In this document: piece after piece, positions 17,508-25,610 of the stretch
Layout of the letters: each line of letters starts with the position of its first letter
Numbering within the stretch: position 1 is the stretch's first letter
NCBI GenBank assembly: GCA_964554665.1
Contig: CAZKPP010000002.1
Coordinates: forward strand, 21,793 to 85,792
From: UBA3263 sp964554665
Lineage (GTDB): Bacteria; Bacteroidota; Bacteroidia; Bacteroidales; Muribaculaceae
DNA length: 64,000 bases
Direction of reading: 5' to 3'
Notes under the pieces: generated by a model
Database searches by the model: none
What the model was told of the DNA's origin: nothing
What the model saw: only the letters and a program-made list of their open reading frames with translations
Translations under genes and position numbers: made by a program

Positions 17508-18746
17508 ATGAAAAAACTACTTACCCTTGCTTGCGCGGCCTTGGCCACAACCGCCTTCGCCGCCGACCCCATTGTGTTCAACAATATAAGCAACCTCAGC
17601 AACATGCCCAGAGAGTTTGGCTATCAGGGAGTATCATCCCTGCAATTGTTTCCGAGCATGTATTCTACAGAAGATGGTGAAATACTCATCTATGATAAAA
17701 ACCTCAATCAACTCGCCCAAATTGCAATTCCCGGAGCTGAAAAGATAGAGCTCAAAAATTGGTATCAAGAACGCAAATATACATACGGCGAGCCTACACT
17801 GATTTCCACCGAACGAAGAAGTGACATCATTGAAATTGATGGCAAAGATACCGGCATAACGCTTTCTCAAGCAATAAATTTTCTTGAGAATTGGTACGTT
17901 AACTGCTATCCAGTTGAATTTGACCTAAATGGTGAAACTGTAATCGTCACTTATTTCTATAACGAAGGTGACTATGGAAAAAAATACCCTCATTATTATT
18001 ATAAATTGGTAAACGGCCGTTGGTGCGAATTCGAGGCCATTTATGAACGCGGTAATTGGGGACCCTACGGAGACTGGGGCGAGGTTGAAGAATATACGAT
18101 TACCACAGAAAAAAGCTCTTACCGTAGAATTTATGGACTAATAGATGGCCTTGAAACCAATTCTATCCCAGCCACACAAACGGTTTTTAACGCCGACAGC
18201 AAATTCGAATACTTAGTGCCCAAATACAGCATCACTAATACCACATACGAGTACGAGAGTCGACGCGGCGAACAAGAAAAAGTTATCACTACCGGTTTCT
18301 CTGTTATGAGCGAGGATGGTTCGAAACTTTATGACATTGATATACCGAATGAATATTATGAAGAGAGCCCGGAGGTTTCCATTTTGGTTCTTGGAGACAA
18401 AGATCCTCAAAAATATCTTGTAATTGCTTCGAACTCTAAAATGAACGATAACGATGTCGTACTGCTTTATGCGCTGGATGACAAGGGAAGCATCAGCTCG
18501 CCGAAGATTGTCAGCGCGGGCATGAAGGTTAATCCCACGATGCCGCGCCATGGCGAAAGCGTGCGCGTAGACCTGGGCGAAGCCGCAAGCCATGTTGACC
18601 TCATCAGCGCCAACGGCGCCAAGGTGCGCTCGGTAGCCGTTAAGGGCGACAGCCGCTCGGTAACCATTCCCACCGAAGGCCTCGCATCGGGCGTTTACGT
18701 AGTCACCGCCAACTCCCGCGAAGCCGCCAAAATCATAATCCGCTAA
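17508..18746 (+). CDS. Secreted protein with Por_Secre_tail-like C-terminus, paralog 2
   Basis: Function not recognised. A 412-residue paralog of the preceding gene. The signal peptide differs by one residue (MKKLLTLACAALATTAFAA) and the C-terminal tail is the same. The core is longer (about 90 extra residues, including WGPYGDWGEVEEYTI) and only moderately similar: both have EFGYQG, a LNQ motif and the DSKFEYL and YDIDIP segments. The last 240 bp differ at only one position from paralog 1, whereas the middle is clearly diverged, suggesting recombination or gene conversion of the ends. Confidence 0.75.
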   Translation: MKKLLTLACAALATTAFAADPIVFNNISNLSNMPREFGYQGVSSLQLFPSMYSTEDGEILIYDKNLNQLAQIAIPGAEKIELKNWYQERKYTYGEPTLISTERRSDIIEIDGKDTGITLSQAINFLENWYVNCYPVEFDLNGETVIVTYFYNEGDYGKKYPHYYYKLVNGRWCEFEAIYERGNWGPYGDWGEVEEYTITTEKSSYRRIYGLIDGLETNSIPATQTVFNADSKFEYLVPKYSITNTTYEYESRRGEQEKVITTGFSVMSEDGSKLYDIDIPNEYYEESPEVSILVLGDKDPQKYLVIASNSKMNDNDVVLLYALDDKGSISSPKIVSAGMKVNPTMPRHGESVRVDLGEAASHVDLISANGAKVRSVAVKGDSRSVTIPTEGLASGVYVVTANSREAAKIIIR

Positions 18747-18764
18747 CTAAACACACACCCTCCC

Positions 18765-18798
18765 GGAGGTCGCAGCCCACACGCTGCGACCTCCTTTG
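18765..18798 (+). terminator. Terminator of paralog 2
   Basis: GGAGGTCGCAGC (18765-18776), 6-nt loop, GCTGCGACCTCC (18783-18794), then TTTG. Same stem as the 17160 terminator with a shorter loop. Confidence 0.85.
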
Positions 18799-18832
18799 TA
18801 TAAAAAAATTTTTAAATGTCGGAAAAAATTCG

Positions 18833-18840
18833 TAAATTTG
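18833..18840 (+). promoter_or_regulatory. Promoter -7 box of the thrS operon
   Basis: TAAATTTG, 30 bp before the thrS start; AT-rich upstream, with no exact TTTG at -33. Confidence 0.6.
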
Positions 18841-18870
18841 CAGCCGATTTTTGCAACTATCAACTTATAA

Positions 18871-20808
18871 ATGATAAATATAACTTTCCCCGACGGTAGC
18901 GTCAAGCAATTTGAAGCAGGCGTTACTCCCCTCAAAATAGCTGAGTCGATCAGCCCCCGACTCGCCCAGGATGTGCTCGCCGCAAGCGTTAACGGCAAGG
19001 AGTGGGACCTTACCCGCCCCATCGAAGCCGACGCCGAGCTCAAACTCTTTAAGTGGGACGACCCCGAAGGTAAACACGCTTTCTGGCACAGCTCGGCCCA
19101 CCTGCTGGCCGAAGCCCTGCAGGAACTCTATCCCGGCGTTAAGTTCGGCATTGGTCCCGCAATTGAAAACGGCTTCTATTATGACATCGACACCAACGGC
19201 CACACCATTACGGCCGCCGACTTCCCCGCAATTGAAAAGAAAATGATTGAGCTCGCGCGCAAGAAAGAAGACATTGTGCGCGCCGAAATCTCCAAGGCCG
19301 ACGCCCTGAAGGCATTCGGCGACCGCGGCGAAGTTTATAAAACCGAGCTTATTTCCGAGCTCGAAGACGGCTCGATAACCACCTATACCCAGGGTGCGTT
19401 CACCGATCTCTGCCGCGGGCCTCACCTGCCCAACACCGGCGCCATCAAGGCCGTGAAAATCATGAGCCTGGCCGGCGCTTACTGGCGCGGCGACGAAAAC
19501 CGCCAGCAGCTGGTGCGCGTTTATGGCATCACCTTCCCCAAGCAGAAGATGCTCGACGAGTATCTGGCCCTGCTCGAAGAAGCCAAGAAGCGCGACCACC
19601 GCAAGCTCGGCAAAGAAATGGAACTGTTTGCCTTCTCGGCCAACGTTGGCCAGGGTCTGCCCCTGTGGCTCCCCAAAGGCGCCGCCCTGCGCGACCGCCT
19701 CGAACAGTTCCTGCGCAAGATTCAGAAAAAGTATGGCTACCAGCAGGTAATCACCCCCCATATCGGCAACAAGCAGCTCTATGTAACCTCCGGCCACTAC
19801 GCCAAATACGGCAAAGACTCCTTCCAGCCGATCCACACCCCCGAAGAAGGCGAAGAATACCTGCTCAAGCCGATGAACTGCCCCCACCACTGCGAAATTT
19901 TCCGCGCCCTGCCCCGCAGCTACCGCGACCTGCCGCTGCGCCTGGCCGAGTTCGGAACCGTTTACCGCTACGAACAGTCGGGCGAGCTCCACGGCCTGAC
20001 CCGCGTTCGCGGTTTCACACAGGACGACGCACACATCTACTGCGCCCCCGACCAGATCAAAGACGAGTTCCTGAAGGTTATGGACATTATTCTCTATATC
20101 TTCAAGGCTCTGAAGTTCGACAACTACGAGGCTCAGATTTCGCTGCGCGACCCCAACAACCCGACCAAATATATCGGCTCGGACGAAAACTGGCACAAAG
20201 CCGAGCAGGCAATCATTGAAGCCTGCGCTGAAAAGGGCATCAACGCCCGCCAGGAAACCGGCGAGGCCGCTTTCTATGGCCCCAAGCTCGACTTTATGGT
20301 TAAAGATGCCCTGGGCCGCCGCTGGCAGCTCGGCACCATTCAGGTCGACTACAACCTGCCCGAACGCTTTGAACTGGAATATACCGGCTCCGACAACGCC
20401 AAGCATCGCCCCGTAATGATCCACCGCGCGCCCTTCGGCTCGATGGAACGCTTCGTGGCCGTGTTGCTCGAACACACTGCCGGCCGCTTCCCCCTGTGGC
20501 TCGCCCCCGAGCAAGTCATCATTCTGCCCATTTCCGAAAAATTCAACGACTACGCCTACGAGGTTAAGGCTCAGCTCGAAGCCGCCGACATTCGCGTGAG
20601 CGTTGACGACCGAAACGAAAAAATCGGCCGCAAAATCCGCGACAACGAGCTCAAACGCATACCCTACATGCTCATTGTTGGCGAAAAAGAACAGGAAAAT
20701 GGCGAAGTTTCCGTAAGAAAACAGGGCGAAGGTGATAAAGGTTCGCAAAAAATTGCTAACTTTGCAGCCGAGTTGACCGACGAAGTCAACCAAATGACTA
20801 ACTTCTAA
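18871..20808 (+). CDS. thrS: Threonine--tRNA ligase
   Basis: Class II synthetase that charges tRNA-Thr and edits Ser-tRNA-Thr. The 645 residues give the complete layout: TGS domain (about 1-62, INITFPDGSVKQF), editing domain with HSSAHLLAEAL (HxxxH type), catalytic core with motif 2 RYEQSGELHGLTRVRGF, the zinc ligand region PMNCPHHCEIF, motif 3 GSMERFVAVLLEH, and the C-terminal anticodon-binding domain. It leads a translation operon thrS-infC-rpmI-rplT; infC starts 10 bp after its stop. Confidence 0.98.
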   Translation: MINITFPDGSVKQFEAGVTPLKIAESISPRLAQDVLAASVNGKEWDLTRPIEADAELKLFKWDDPEGKHAFWHSSAHLLAEALQELYPGVKFGIGPAIENGFYYDIDTNGHTITAADFPAIEKKMIELARKKEDIVRAEISKADALKAFGDRGEVYKTELISELEDGSITTYTQGAFTDLCRGPHLPNTGAIKAVKIMSLAGAYWRGDENRQQLVRVYGITFPKQKMLDEYLALLEEAKKRDHRKLGKEMELFAFSANVGQGLPLWLPKGAALRDRLEQFLRKIQKKYGYQQVITPHIGNKQLYVTSGHYAKYGKDSFQPIHTPEEGEEYLLKPMNCPHHCEIFRALPRSYRDLPLRLAEFGTVYRYEQSGELHGLTRVRGFTQDDAHIYCAPDQIKDEFLKVMDIILYIFKALKFDNYEAQISLRDPNNPTKYIGSDENWHKAEQAIIEACAEKGINARQETGEAAFYGPKLDFMVKDALGRRWQLGTIQVDYNLPERFELEYTGSDNAKHRPVMIHRAPFGSMERFVAVLLEHTAGRFPLWLAPEQVIILPISEKFNDYAYEVKAQLEAADIRVSVDDRNEKIGRKIRDNELKRIPYMLIVGEKEQENGEVSVRKQGEGDKGSQKIANFAAELTDEVNQMTNF

Positions 20809-20818
20809 CAATTACTGA

Positions 20819-21412
20819 ATGGCAAAAAAACCGGTCTATCGACCCCGCCCCGCGGCCCCGCGCCCCTCATCGAATGCTCCACGCACTCCCCAACCCGGAC
20901 AGCAAAAAGAGCAGCACGCTATCAACGACCACATCCGCGCCCCGCAGGTGCGCCTGGTCGGCGACAACGTTGAACAAGGCATCTACCCCATTCAGCAAGC
21001 CCTGCGCATAGCCGACGAACAGGAACTCGACCTGGTCGAAATCTCGCCCAACGCCGATCCCCCCGTCTGCAAGATTCTCGACTACCAGAAATTCCTCTAC
21101 CAGCAGAAAAAGCACCAGAAGGAACAGAAGGCCAAGGCCGTTAAAGTAGTTGTTAAAGAAATTCGTTTCGGTCCGCAAACCGACGACCACGACTATAACT
21201 TCAAGCTCAAGCACGCCATCGGCTTCCTGCAGGAAGGCGCCAAGGTTAAAGCCTACGTATTCTTCAAAGGCCGTTCGATTCTGTTTAAAGAACAGGGCGA
21301 AGTGCTGCTACTCCGGTTCGCCAACGACCTCGAAGACTACGGCAAAGTAGAGCAAATGCCGCTGCTCGAAGGCAAACGCATGATAATTATGCTCTCGCCC
21401 AAAAAGAAATAA
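20819..21412 (+). CDS. infC: Translation initiation factor IF-3
   Basis: IF-3 binds the 30S subunit and controls start-codon and initiator-tRNA selection. The 197-residue protein has a basic Pro-rich N-terminal extension (about 1-33), then the N-domain beginning INDHIRAPQVRLV, the linker helix (QQKKHQKEQKAKAVKVVVKE) and the C-domain ending PLLEGKRMIIMLSPKKK. The ATG at 20819 lies 10 bp after thrS. The extension is longer than in Proteobacteria, so a downstream start cannot be excluded, but none better is visible. Confidence 0.97.
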   Translation: MAKKPVYRPRPAAPRPSSNAPRTPQPGQQKEQHAINDHIRAPQVRLVGDNVEQGIYPIQQALRIADEQELDLVEISPNADPPVCKILDYQKFLYQQKKHQKEQKAKAVKVVVKEIRFGPQTDDHDYNFKLKHAIGFLQEGAKVKAYVFFKGRSILFKEQGEVLLLRFANDLEDYGKVEQMPLLEGKRMIIMLSPKKK

Positions 21413-21452
21413 CTGAAACCATTCATAATTTTTTACTAATCATTTAAAACAA

Positions 21453-21650
21453 ATGCCTAAGATTAAGACTAACGCCGGTACCAAAAAGAGGTTCGCCCTT
21501 ACCGGCTCAGGAAAAATCAAGAGAAAGCACGCTTTCAAGAGCCACATTCTCACCAAAAAGACCACCAAGCAGAAACGTAACCTCACCCACACCGGAACAG
21601 TTGCCAGCTGCGACGAAAAGAGCGTTAAGAAACTCCTCGGTCTGAAGTAA
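21453..21650 (+). CDS. rpmI: 50S ribosomal protein bL35
   Basis: A 65-residue basic protein with the bL35 pattern: MPKIKTNAGTKKRFALTGSG, then KRKHAFKSHIL and KTTKQKRNL. Standard position between infC and rplT. A structured 110-bp gap separates it from rplT. Confidence 0.97.
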   Translation: MPKIKTNAGTKKRFALTGSGKIKRKHAFKSHILTKKTTKQKRNLTHTGTVASCDEKSVKKLLGLK

Positions 21651-21692
21651 TCCTCCTAAACGCATTTGAGTTAATCAACTAAATTTTTAACC

Positions 21693-21738
21693 GGACGGCT
21701 CAGCCGGTAAGTGCCTTGATGCAAGGCCGCTGACGTCC
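21693..21738 (+). promoter_or_regulatory. Candidate L20 autoregulatory leader hairpin
   Basis: Nested helices with asymmetric internal loops: GGACG/CGTCC (21693-21697/21734-21738), TCAGC/GCTGA (21700-21704/21729-21733), GCCTT/AAGGC (21713-21717/21723-21727). Poly-A, not poly-T, follows, so it is not a terminator. Ribosomal protein L20 is known to repress its own operon by binding mRNA that mimics its 23S rRNA site; that role here is inferred from position and shape. Confidence 0.5.
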
Positions 21739-21760
21739 AAAAAAAACAAAGCATTAAACC

Positions 21761-22111
21761 ATGCCCAGATCAGTTAACCACGTCGCTTCGCGCGAACGTC
21801 GCAAAAAAATTCTGAAACTCACCCGTGGCTACTACGGCGCACGCAAAAACGTTTGGACCGTTGCCAAAAACACTTGGGAAAAAGGTCTGACCTACGCCTA
21901 CCGCGACCGCAAGGACAAAAAACACAACTTCCGCGCCCTCTGGATTCAGCGTATCAACGCCGCCGCCCGCGCCGAAGACCTGTCCTACTCCAAGCTCATG
22001 GGCCTCATTCATAAAGCCGGCATCGAAATCAACCGCAAGGTGCTCGCCGACCTGGCTCTCAACAACCCCGCAGCTTTCAAGGCCGTTTGCGACAAAGTTA
22101 AAAACGCCTGA
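21761..22111 (+). CDS. rplT: 50S ribosomal protein bL20
   Basis: A 116-residue basic protein with the bL20 pattern: MPRSVNHVASRERRKKILKL, ARGYYG-like TRGYYGARKNVW, and YRDRKDKKHNFRALWIQRI, followed by the globular C-domain (GIEINRKVLADLA). bL20 is an early 50S assembly protein. Last gene of the thrS operon; a strong terminator follows. Confidence 0.98.
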   Translation: MPRSVNHVASRERRKKILKLTRGYYGARKNVWTVAKNTWEKGLTYAYRDRKDKKHNFRALWIQRINAAARAEDLSYSKLMGLIHKAGIEINRKVLADLALNNPAAFKAVCDKVKNA

Positions 22112-22135
22112 TTCAACCATTAGACAATTCCACTG

Positions 22136-22176
22136 TTCAGTCCAATCGGCCAGCGCCGGTTGGACTGAAATTTTTT
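22136..22176 (+). terminator. Terminator of the thrS-infC-rpmI-rplT operon
   Basis: A 14-bp stem (22136-22149 with 22156-22169, one T-G wobble), then TTTTTT at 22171-22176. Confidence 0.92.
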
Positions 22177-22218
22177 CAGCCTGCGCAATAATTTCGGGCC
22201 GGGCGCGTTAGTTTTTAT

Positions 22219-23418
22219 ATGGTACGCAAAATTTCTATCGCAATCATTCTGGCACTCGGCGCAACTCTTGGCGCCGCCGCCTCCGACTATACCGAAGCCA
22301 GCCGCTACAACCCGCTGCAAACCGGCGTTAACTCGCTCGACATCGTGCCCGACGCCCGCGGCGCCTCGATGGGCGACCTCGGCGTAGCTTCCGACCCCGA
22401 CTGCAACTCGCAGTTCTGGAACCCCTCGAAATATGCCTTCGCCTACTCGTCGGCCGGCGTGTCGCTCAGCTATACCCCGTGGCTGCGCAAACTCGTTAAC
22501 GACATCTTTCTGGCCAACGTTGCCGGCTACTGGAAAATCGGCTCCGGCGACAATCAGGCCCTGTCGGCATCGCTGCGCTACTTCTCGCTCGGCGAAGTAA
22601 CCTCGGGCGGCGAAGGAGGCTCGGCCATCATGACCCTCAACCCCTACGAAATGGCCTTCGACCTGGGCTATAGCCGCAAACTGTCCGAGAAATTCTCGAT
22701 GGGCGTAGCTTTCCGCTATATCTACTCTGACCTCGGCTTTCCCGAGAGCGAATCGGAGCAGCAAACCGTGGGCGCCTCGGCCTTTGCAGCCGACCTGGGC
22801 GGATATTTCACCACCTATCCCATGATTGGCCACAACGAATGTCAGTGGAGCTTCGGCTTCAACCTCTCGAACATCGGCTCGAAGGTTAACTACGACCATG
22901 GCGCCAACCCGGCATTCCTGCCCGCGCAGCTGCGCCTGGGCACCTCGTTTACCTTTCCCCTGGCCGACTACCACCTGCTGGCCCTCAACCTCGACCTGTC
23001 GAAAATCATGGTGCCCACCATGCCCCGCGAAATCGACTACGACATGAACGACCCCGCCCAGCAGCAGCAACACCTCGACGACCTCGAAGACTGGAAAAAC
23101 ATGTCGTCAATCGCCGGTATCTTCAAGAGCTTCCACGACGGCTCGGTTCGCGAAGAGCTCGAAGAAATCCGTTTCAGCATAGGCGCCGAATATTCCTATA
23201 ACGACCAATTCTTTGCCCGCGCCGGCTACTTCTACGAACACCCCAACAAGGGTAACCGCCAGTATCTCGGCTTCGGCGCCGGCTTTGCCCTGAAAGTTGT
23301 GCGCCTCGACGCCGCCTACATGGTAGCCACCGCCGCATCGTCGCCCCTCGACCAGACCCTGCGCTTCTCGCTCACCTTCGACATGGACGGCCTTAAAGAC
23401 CTATTCAGAAAACGATGA
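22219..23418 (+). CDS. porV: Type IX secretion outer-membrane protein PorV
   Basis: PorV is a FadL-like 14-stranded barrel that takes cargo from the T9SS translocon to the attachment complex at the surface. The 399-residue product has a signal peptide (to about ASDYTEA) and the PorV opening GVNSLDIVPDARGASMGDLG, PDCNSQFWNPSKYAFAYS and SLSYTPWLRKLVNDIFLANV. The barrel ends DQTLRFSLTFDMDGLKDLF. Its presence argues that the organism has a T9SS, which matters for reading the C-terminal tails of other secreted proteins in the window. ispF overlaps by 4 bp. Confidence 0.9.
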   Translation: MVRKISIAIILALGATLGAAASDYTEASRYNPLQTGVNSLDIVPDARGASMGDLGVASDPDCNSQFWNPSKYAFAYSSAGVSLSYTPWLRKLVNDIFLANVAGYWKIGSGDNQALSASLRYFSLGEVTSGGEGGSAIMTLNPYEMAFDLGYSRKLSEKFSMGVAFRYIYSDLGFPESESEQQTVGASAFAADLGGYFTTYPMIGHNECQWSFGFNLSNIGSKVNYDHGANPAFLPAQLRLGTSFTFPLADYHLLALNLDLSKIMVPTMPREIDYDMNDPAQQQQHLDDLEDWKNMSSIAGIFKSFHDGSVREELEEIRFSIGAEYSYNDQFFARAGYFYEHPNKGNRQYLGFGAGFALKVVRLDAAYMVATAASSPLDQTLRFSLTFDMDGLKDLFRKR

Positions 23419-23894
23419 AACTGCGCATAGGCAACGGCTTCGACGTTCACCGCTTCGCCCCGGAGCGCAAGCTGATTCTCTGCGGGGTTGAGATTCCCTA
23501 TAGCGAAGGGCTGCTCGGCCACTCCGACGCCGACGTTGCCCTTCATGCCCTTTGCGACGCCATATTGGGAGCCGCCGCCCTGCGCGACATCGGCTACCAC
23601 TTTCCCGACACCGACCCCGCCTATGCCGGAGCCGACTCGCGGCGACTGCTCCGCCGCGTTGTTGAACTCGTGGCCGACAAAGGCTACCAAGTGGGCAACG
23701 TCGACATCACAATCATAGCCCAGGCGCCCAAGCTGCTGCCCCACATCGAGCAGATGCGCGCCAACGTTGCCGCCGACCTGGGCGTAGACCTCGACTGCGT
23801 CAGCGTCAAGGCCACCACCACCGAACGCCTCGGCTTCACCGGCCGCCGCGAAGGCATCGCCGCCCAAGCCTCCGCCCTCCTCACCTCCCGCTAA
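23415..23894 (+). CDS. ispF: 2-C-methyl-D-erythritol 2,4-cyclodiphosphate synthase
   Basis: IspF makes the cyclic diphosphate of the MEP isoprenoid pathway. The 159 residues show RIGNGFDVHRF (metal ligands D and H), LLGHSDADVALHA (third metal ligand), LRDIGYHFPDTDP and VKATTTERLGFTGR at the substrate site. Normal length. It is translationally coupled to porV through ATGA. Confidence 0.97.
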   Translation: MKLRIGNGFDVHRFAPERKLILCGVEIPYSEGLLGHSDADVALHALCDAILGAAALRDIGYHFPDTDPAYAGADSRRLLRRVVELVADKGYQVGNVDITIIAQAPKLLPHIEQMRANVAADLGVDLDCVSVKATTTERLGFTGRREGIAAQASALLTSR

Positions 23895-23916
23895 TCCGCC
23901 CGCTAAAAAAACGGGT

Positions 23917-23948
23917 TTTGCGGAGTTCAATTTTTTTTTGTAACTTTG
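23917..23948 (+). promoter_or_regulatory. Promoter of the beta-barrel/PCMD operon
   Basis: TTTG at 23917-23920, 20-nt spacer, TAACTTTG at 23941-23948; the start codon is only 8 bp downstream, so the mRNA should be nearly leaderless. Confidence 0.75.
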
Positions 23949-23955
23949 CGGTGCT

Positions 23956-24711
23956 ATGCACATAGGAAAATTCATCACCCGAACCCTCCTGCCGCTGCTC
24001 ATATTGTCGATTTCGTCGGCAATTCCGGCTCGTGCGCAGGTAGAGTTTGACCGTGCTATGGGCGAAAAAACCGTCTTCGTGCCAAAAGGCCAATGGATTG
24101 CGGGCGTCAACGTCAGCTACTCCACCGAAAGCTTCAAAAACTATTCATTTTTAGTTATTGAAAACATCAAAGGCAACGGCTACACGTTTAAGGTCAGCCC
24201 GATGGTTATGTATGCCTTTGGCAGCGACCTTGCCGCCGGCGGCCGCTTCAGCTACTCGCGCTCGCTCGTAAAAATGGAAACCGCGTCGCTGATTCTCGGC
24301 TCCGACCTTGGCTACGACGTTGACCATCTCTATTCACTTTCGCACACCTACGGCGGCACCGCGCTCTTCCGCAACTACATTTCGCTGGGCGGCAGCTCGC
24401 GTTTCGGCCTCATAGCCGAGTTGCAGTTAGGAGTGTCGGGCGGCCAGAGCAAACTGGCCACCGGTGCCGGCAAAACATTGAGCGGCACCTACTCGCGCAC
24501 GCTGAACTGCAACATAGGCGTTACGCCAGGTATGGCCATGTTTCTCAACAACTATTCGGCCATAGAGGTCAACATCGGCGTGCTCGGCTTTACGTTCTCC
24601 GACGTTAAGATGACCACCGACCAGATCTACATCGCCAACCTGAAGCGGCGCAGCGCCAACTTCAACATAAATATATTCTCAATAACCTTTGGCACCGTAT
24701 TCTACATCTGA
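23956..24711 (+). CDS. Outer-membrane beta-barrel protein, unknown function, copy A
   Basis: A 251-residue precursor with a signal peptide (to about ARAQ). Alternating hydrophobic strands and a terminal ITFGTVFYI strand suggest a small beta-barrel. The segment EKTVFVPKGQWIAGVNVSYS matches FLFVPKGQWEFGLTASWGE in the next gene, and both have LFRNYI or FYRNYV followed by a glycine-rich strand, so they are paralogs. The stop and next start overlap by one base (TGATG). No specific function can be assigned. Confidence 0.75.
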   Translation: MHIGKFITRTLLPLLILSISSAIPARAQVEFDRAMGEKTVFVPKGQWIAGVNVSYSTESFKNYSFLVIENIKGNGYTFKVSPMVMYAFGSDLAAGGRFSYSRSLVKMETASLILGSDLGYDVDHLYSLSHTYGGTALFRNYISLGGSSRFGLIAELQLGVSGGQSKLATGAGKTLSGTYSRTLNCNIGVTPGMAMFLNNYSAIEVNIGVLGFTFSDVKMTTDQIYIANLKRRSANFNINIFSITFGTVFYI

Positions 24712-25610
24712 TGAGTAAGTTATTGAGAAACATAGCGCTGACATGCACGCTGCTGCTCGCAGCCTCCGGGCTTCGGGCCGAAATCTATCAGCCGTCGCTG
24801 GAGTTCGCACGCCATCAGCTCATGGGAATCCCGGGCCACTATGCGCCTTGCCCGCAGAAGCAACCGGCCGGCATCAACGAAGACCTGGTGATTGTTGACG
24901 GTGACACGATTTCTATCTACGTTCCCTCGCGCAACCTGAGCCGCTATGACCGCGGTCTGGCCAGTTTCCTGTTCGTGCCCAAGGGCCAATGGGAATTCGG
25001 CCTCACAGCCAGCTGGGGCGAGTTCAATACCAAAGACATTGAGATGCTCAACGTGTTGACCGACCTGAACTTCCACGGTAACATGTATGCCATCCGCCCT
25101 TCGATCAGCTACTTTTTCCGCCACAACCAAAGCGTGGGCATGAAGATTGTCTACTCCCACTCTCAGGCCGAGCTCAACGGCCTTGGGGTCGACATCAATT
25201 CCGACATGAGCTTCAACCTGTCGGACATATCATACGGTTCCACAACCTATTCGGGAGCAATTTTTTACCGCAACTACGTAGGTCTCGACCGCAAAGGTCG
25301 CTTTGCGATTTTCAACGAAGCCGACATCAGTTTCACCACCGGCTCCAGCGATTTCAGCCGCCTTTATAACTCCGAGCCGCGACTGACCCACACCCAAATC
25401 AACGAGATTTCGCTGAACTTCAGCCCCGGGTTGTGCGTATACCTGATGAAAAACGTCAACTTCAACCTCTCGTTTGGCGTTTTCGGTGTGAAACTCAAAC
25501 GCGAGCGCCAAACAACCAACGGCATCGACGAAGGAACTCACCTGAGTTCCGGCGCCAACTTCCGCCTCAACATCTTTAACCTCAATTTCGGCATCGGTGT
25601 CAACATTTAA
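24711..25610 (+). CDS. Outer-membrane beta-barrel protein, unknown function, copy B
   Basis: A 299-residue paralog of the upstream gene with a signal peptide (to about LRAE). It carries an extra N-terminal region of about 50 residues (SLEFARHQLMGIPGHYAP) before the shared VPKGQWEFGL barrel start. It ends in strand LNFGIGVNI. The PCMD lipoprotein gene begins inside its last codons. A barrel pair plus lipoprotein may form an outer-membrane complex (inference). Confidence 0.75.
   Translation: MSKLLRNIALTCTLLLAASGLRAEIYQPSLEFARHQLMGIPGHYAPCPQKQPAGINEDLVIVDGDTISIYVPSRNLSRYDRGLASFLFVPKGQWEFGLTASWGEFNTKDIEMLNVLTDLNFHGNMYAIRPSISYFFRHNQSVGMKIVYSHSQAELNGLGVDINSDMSFNLSDISYGSTTYSGAIFYRNYVGLDRKGRFAIFNEADISFTTGSSDFSRLYNSEPRLTHTQINEISLNFSPGLCVYLMKNVNFNLSFGVFGVKLKRERQTTNGIDEGTHLSSGANFRLNIFNLNFGIGVNI

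Noticed and set aside
18865..20811. Minus-strand open frame of about 650 codons opposite thrS
   Set aside because: It coincides almost exactly with thrS; the low-complexity translation and lack of a promoter mark it as an antisense shadow.
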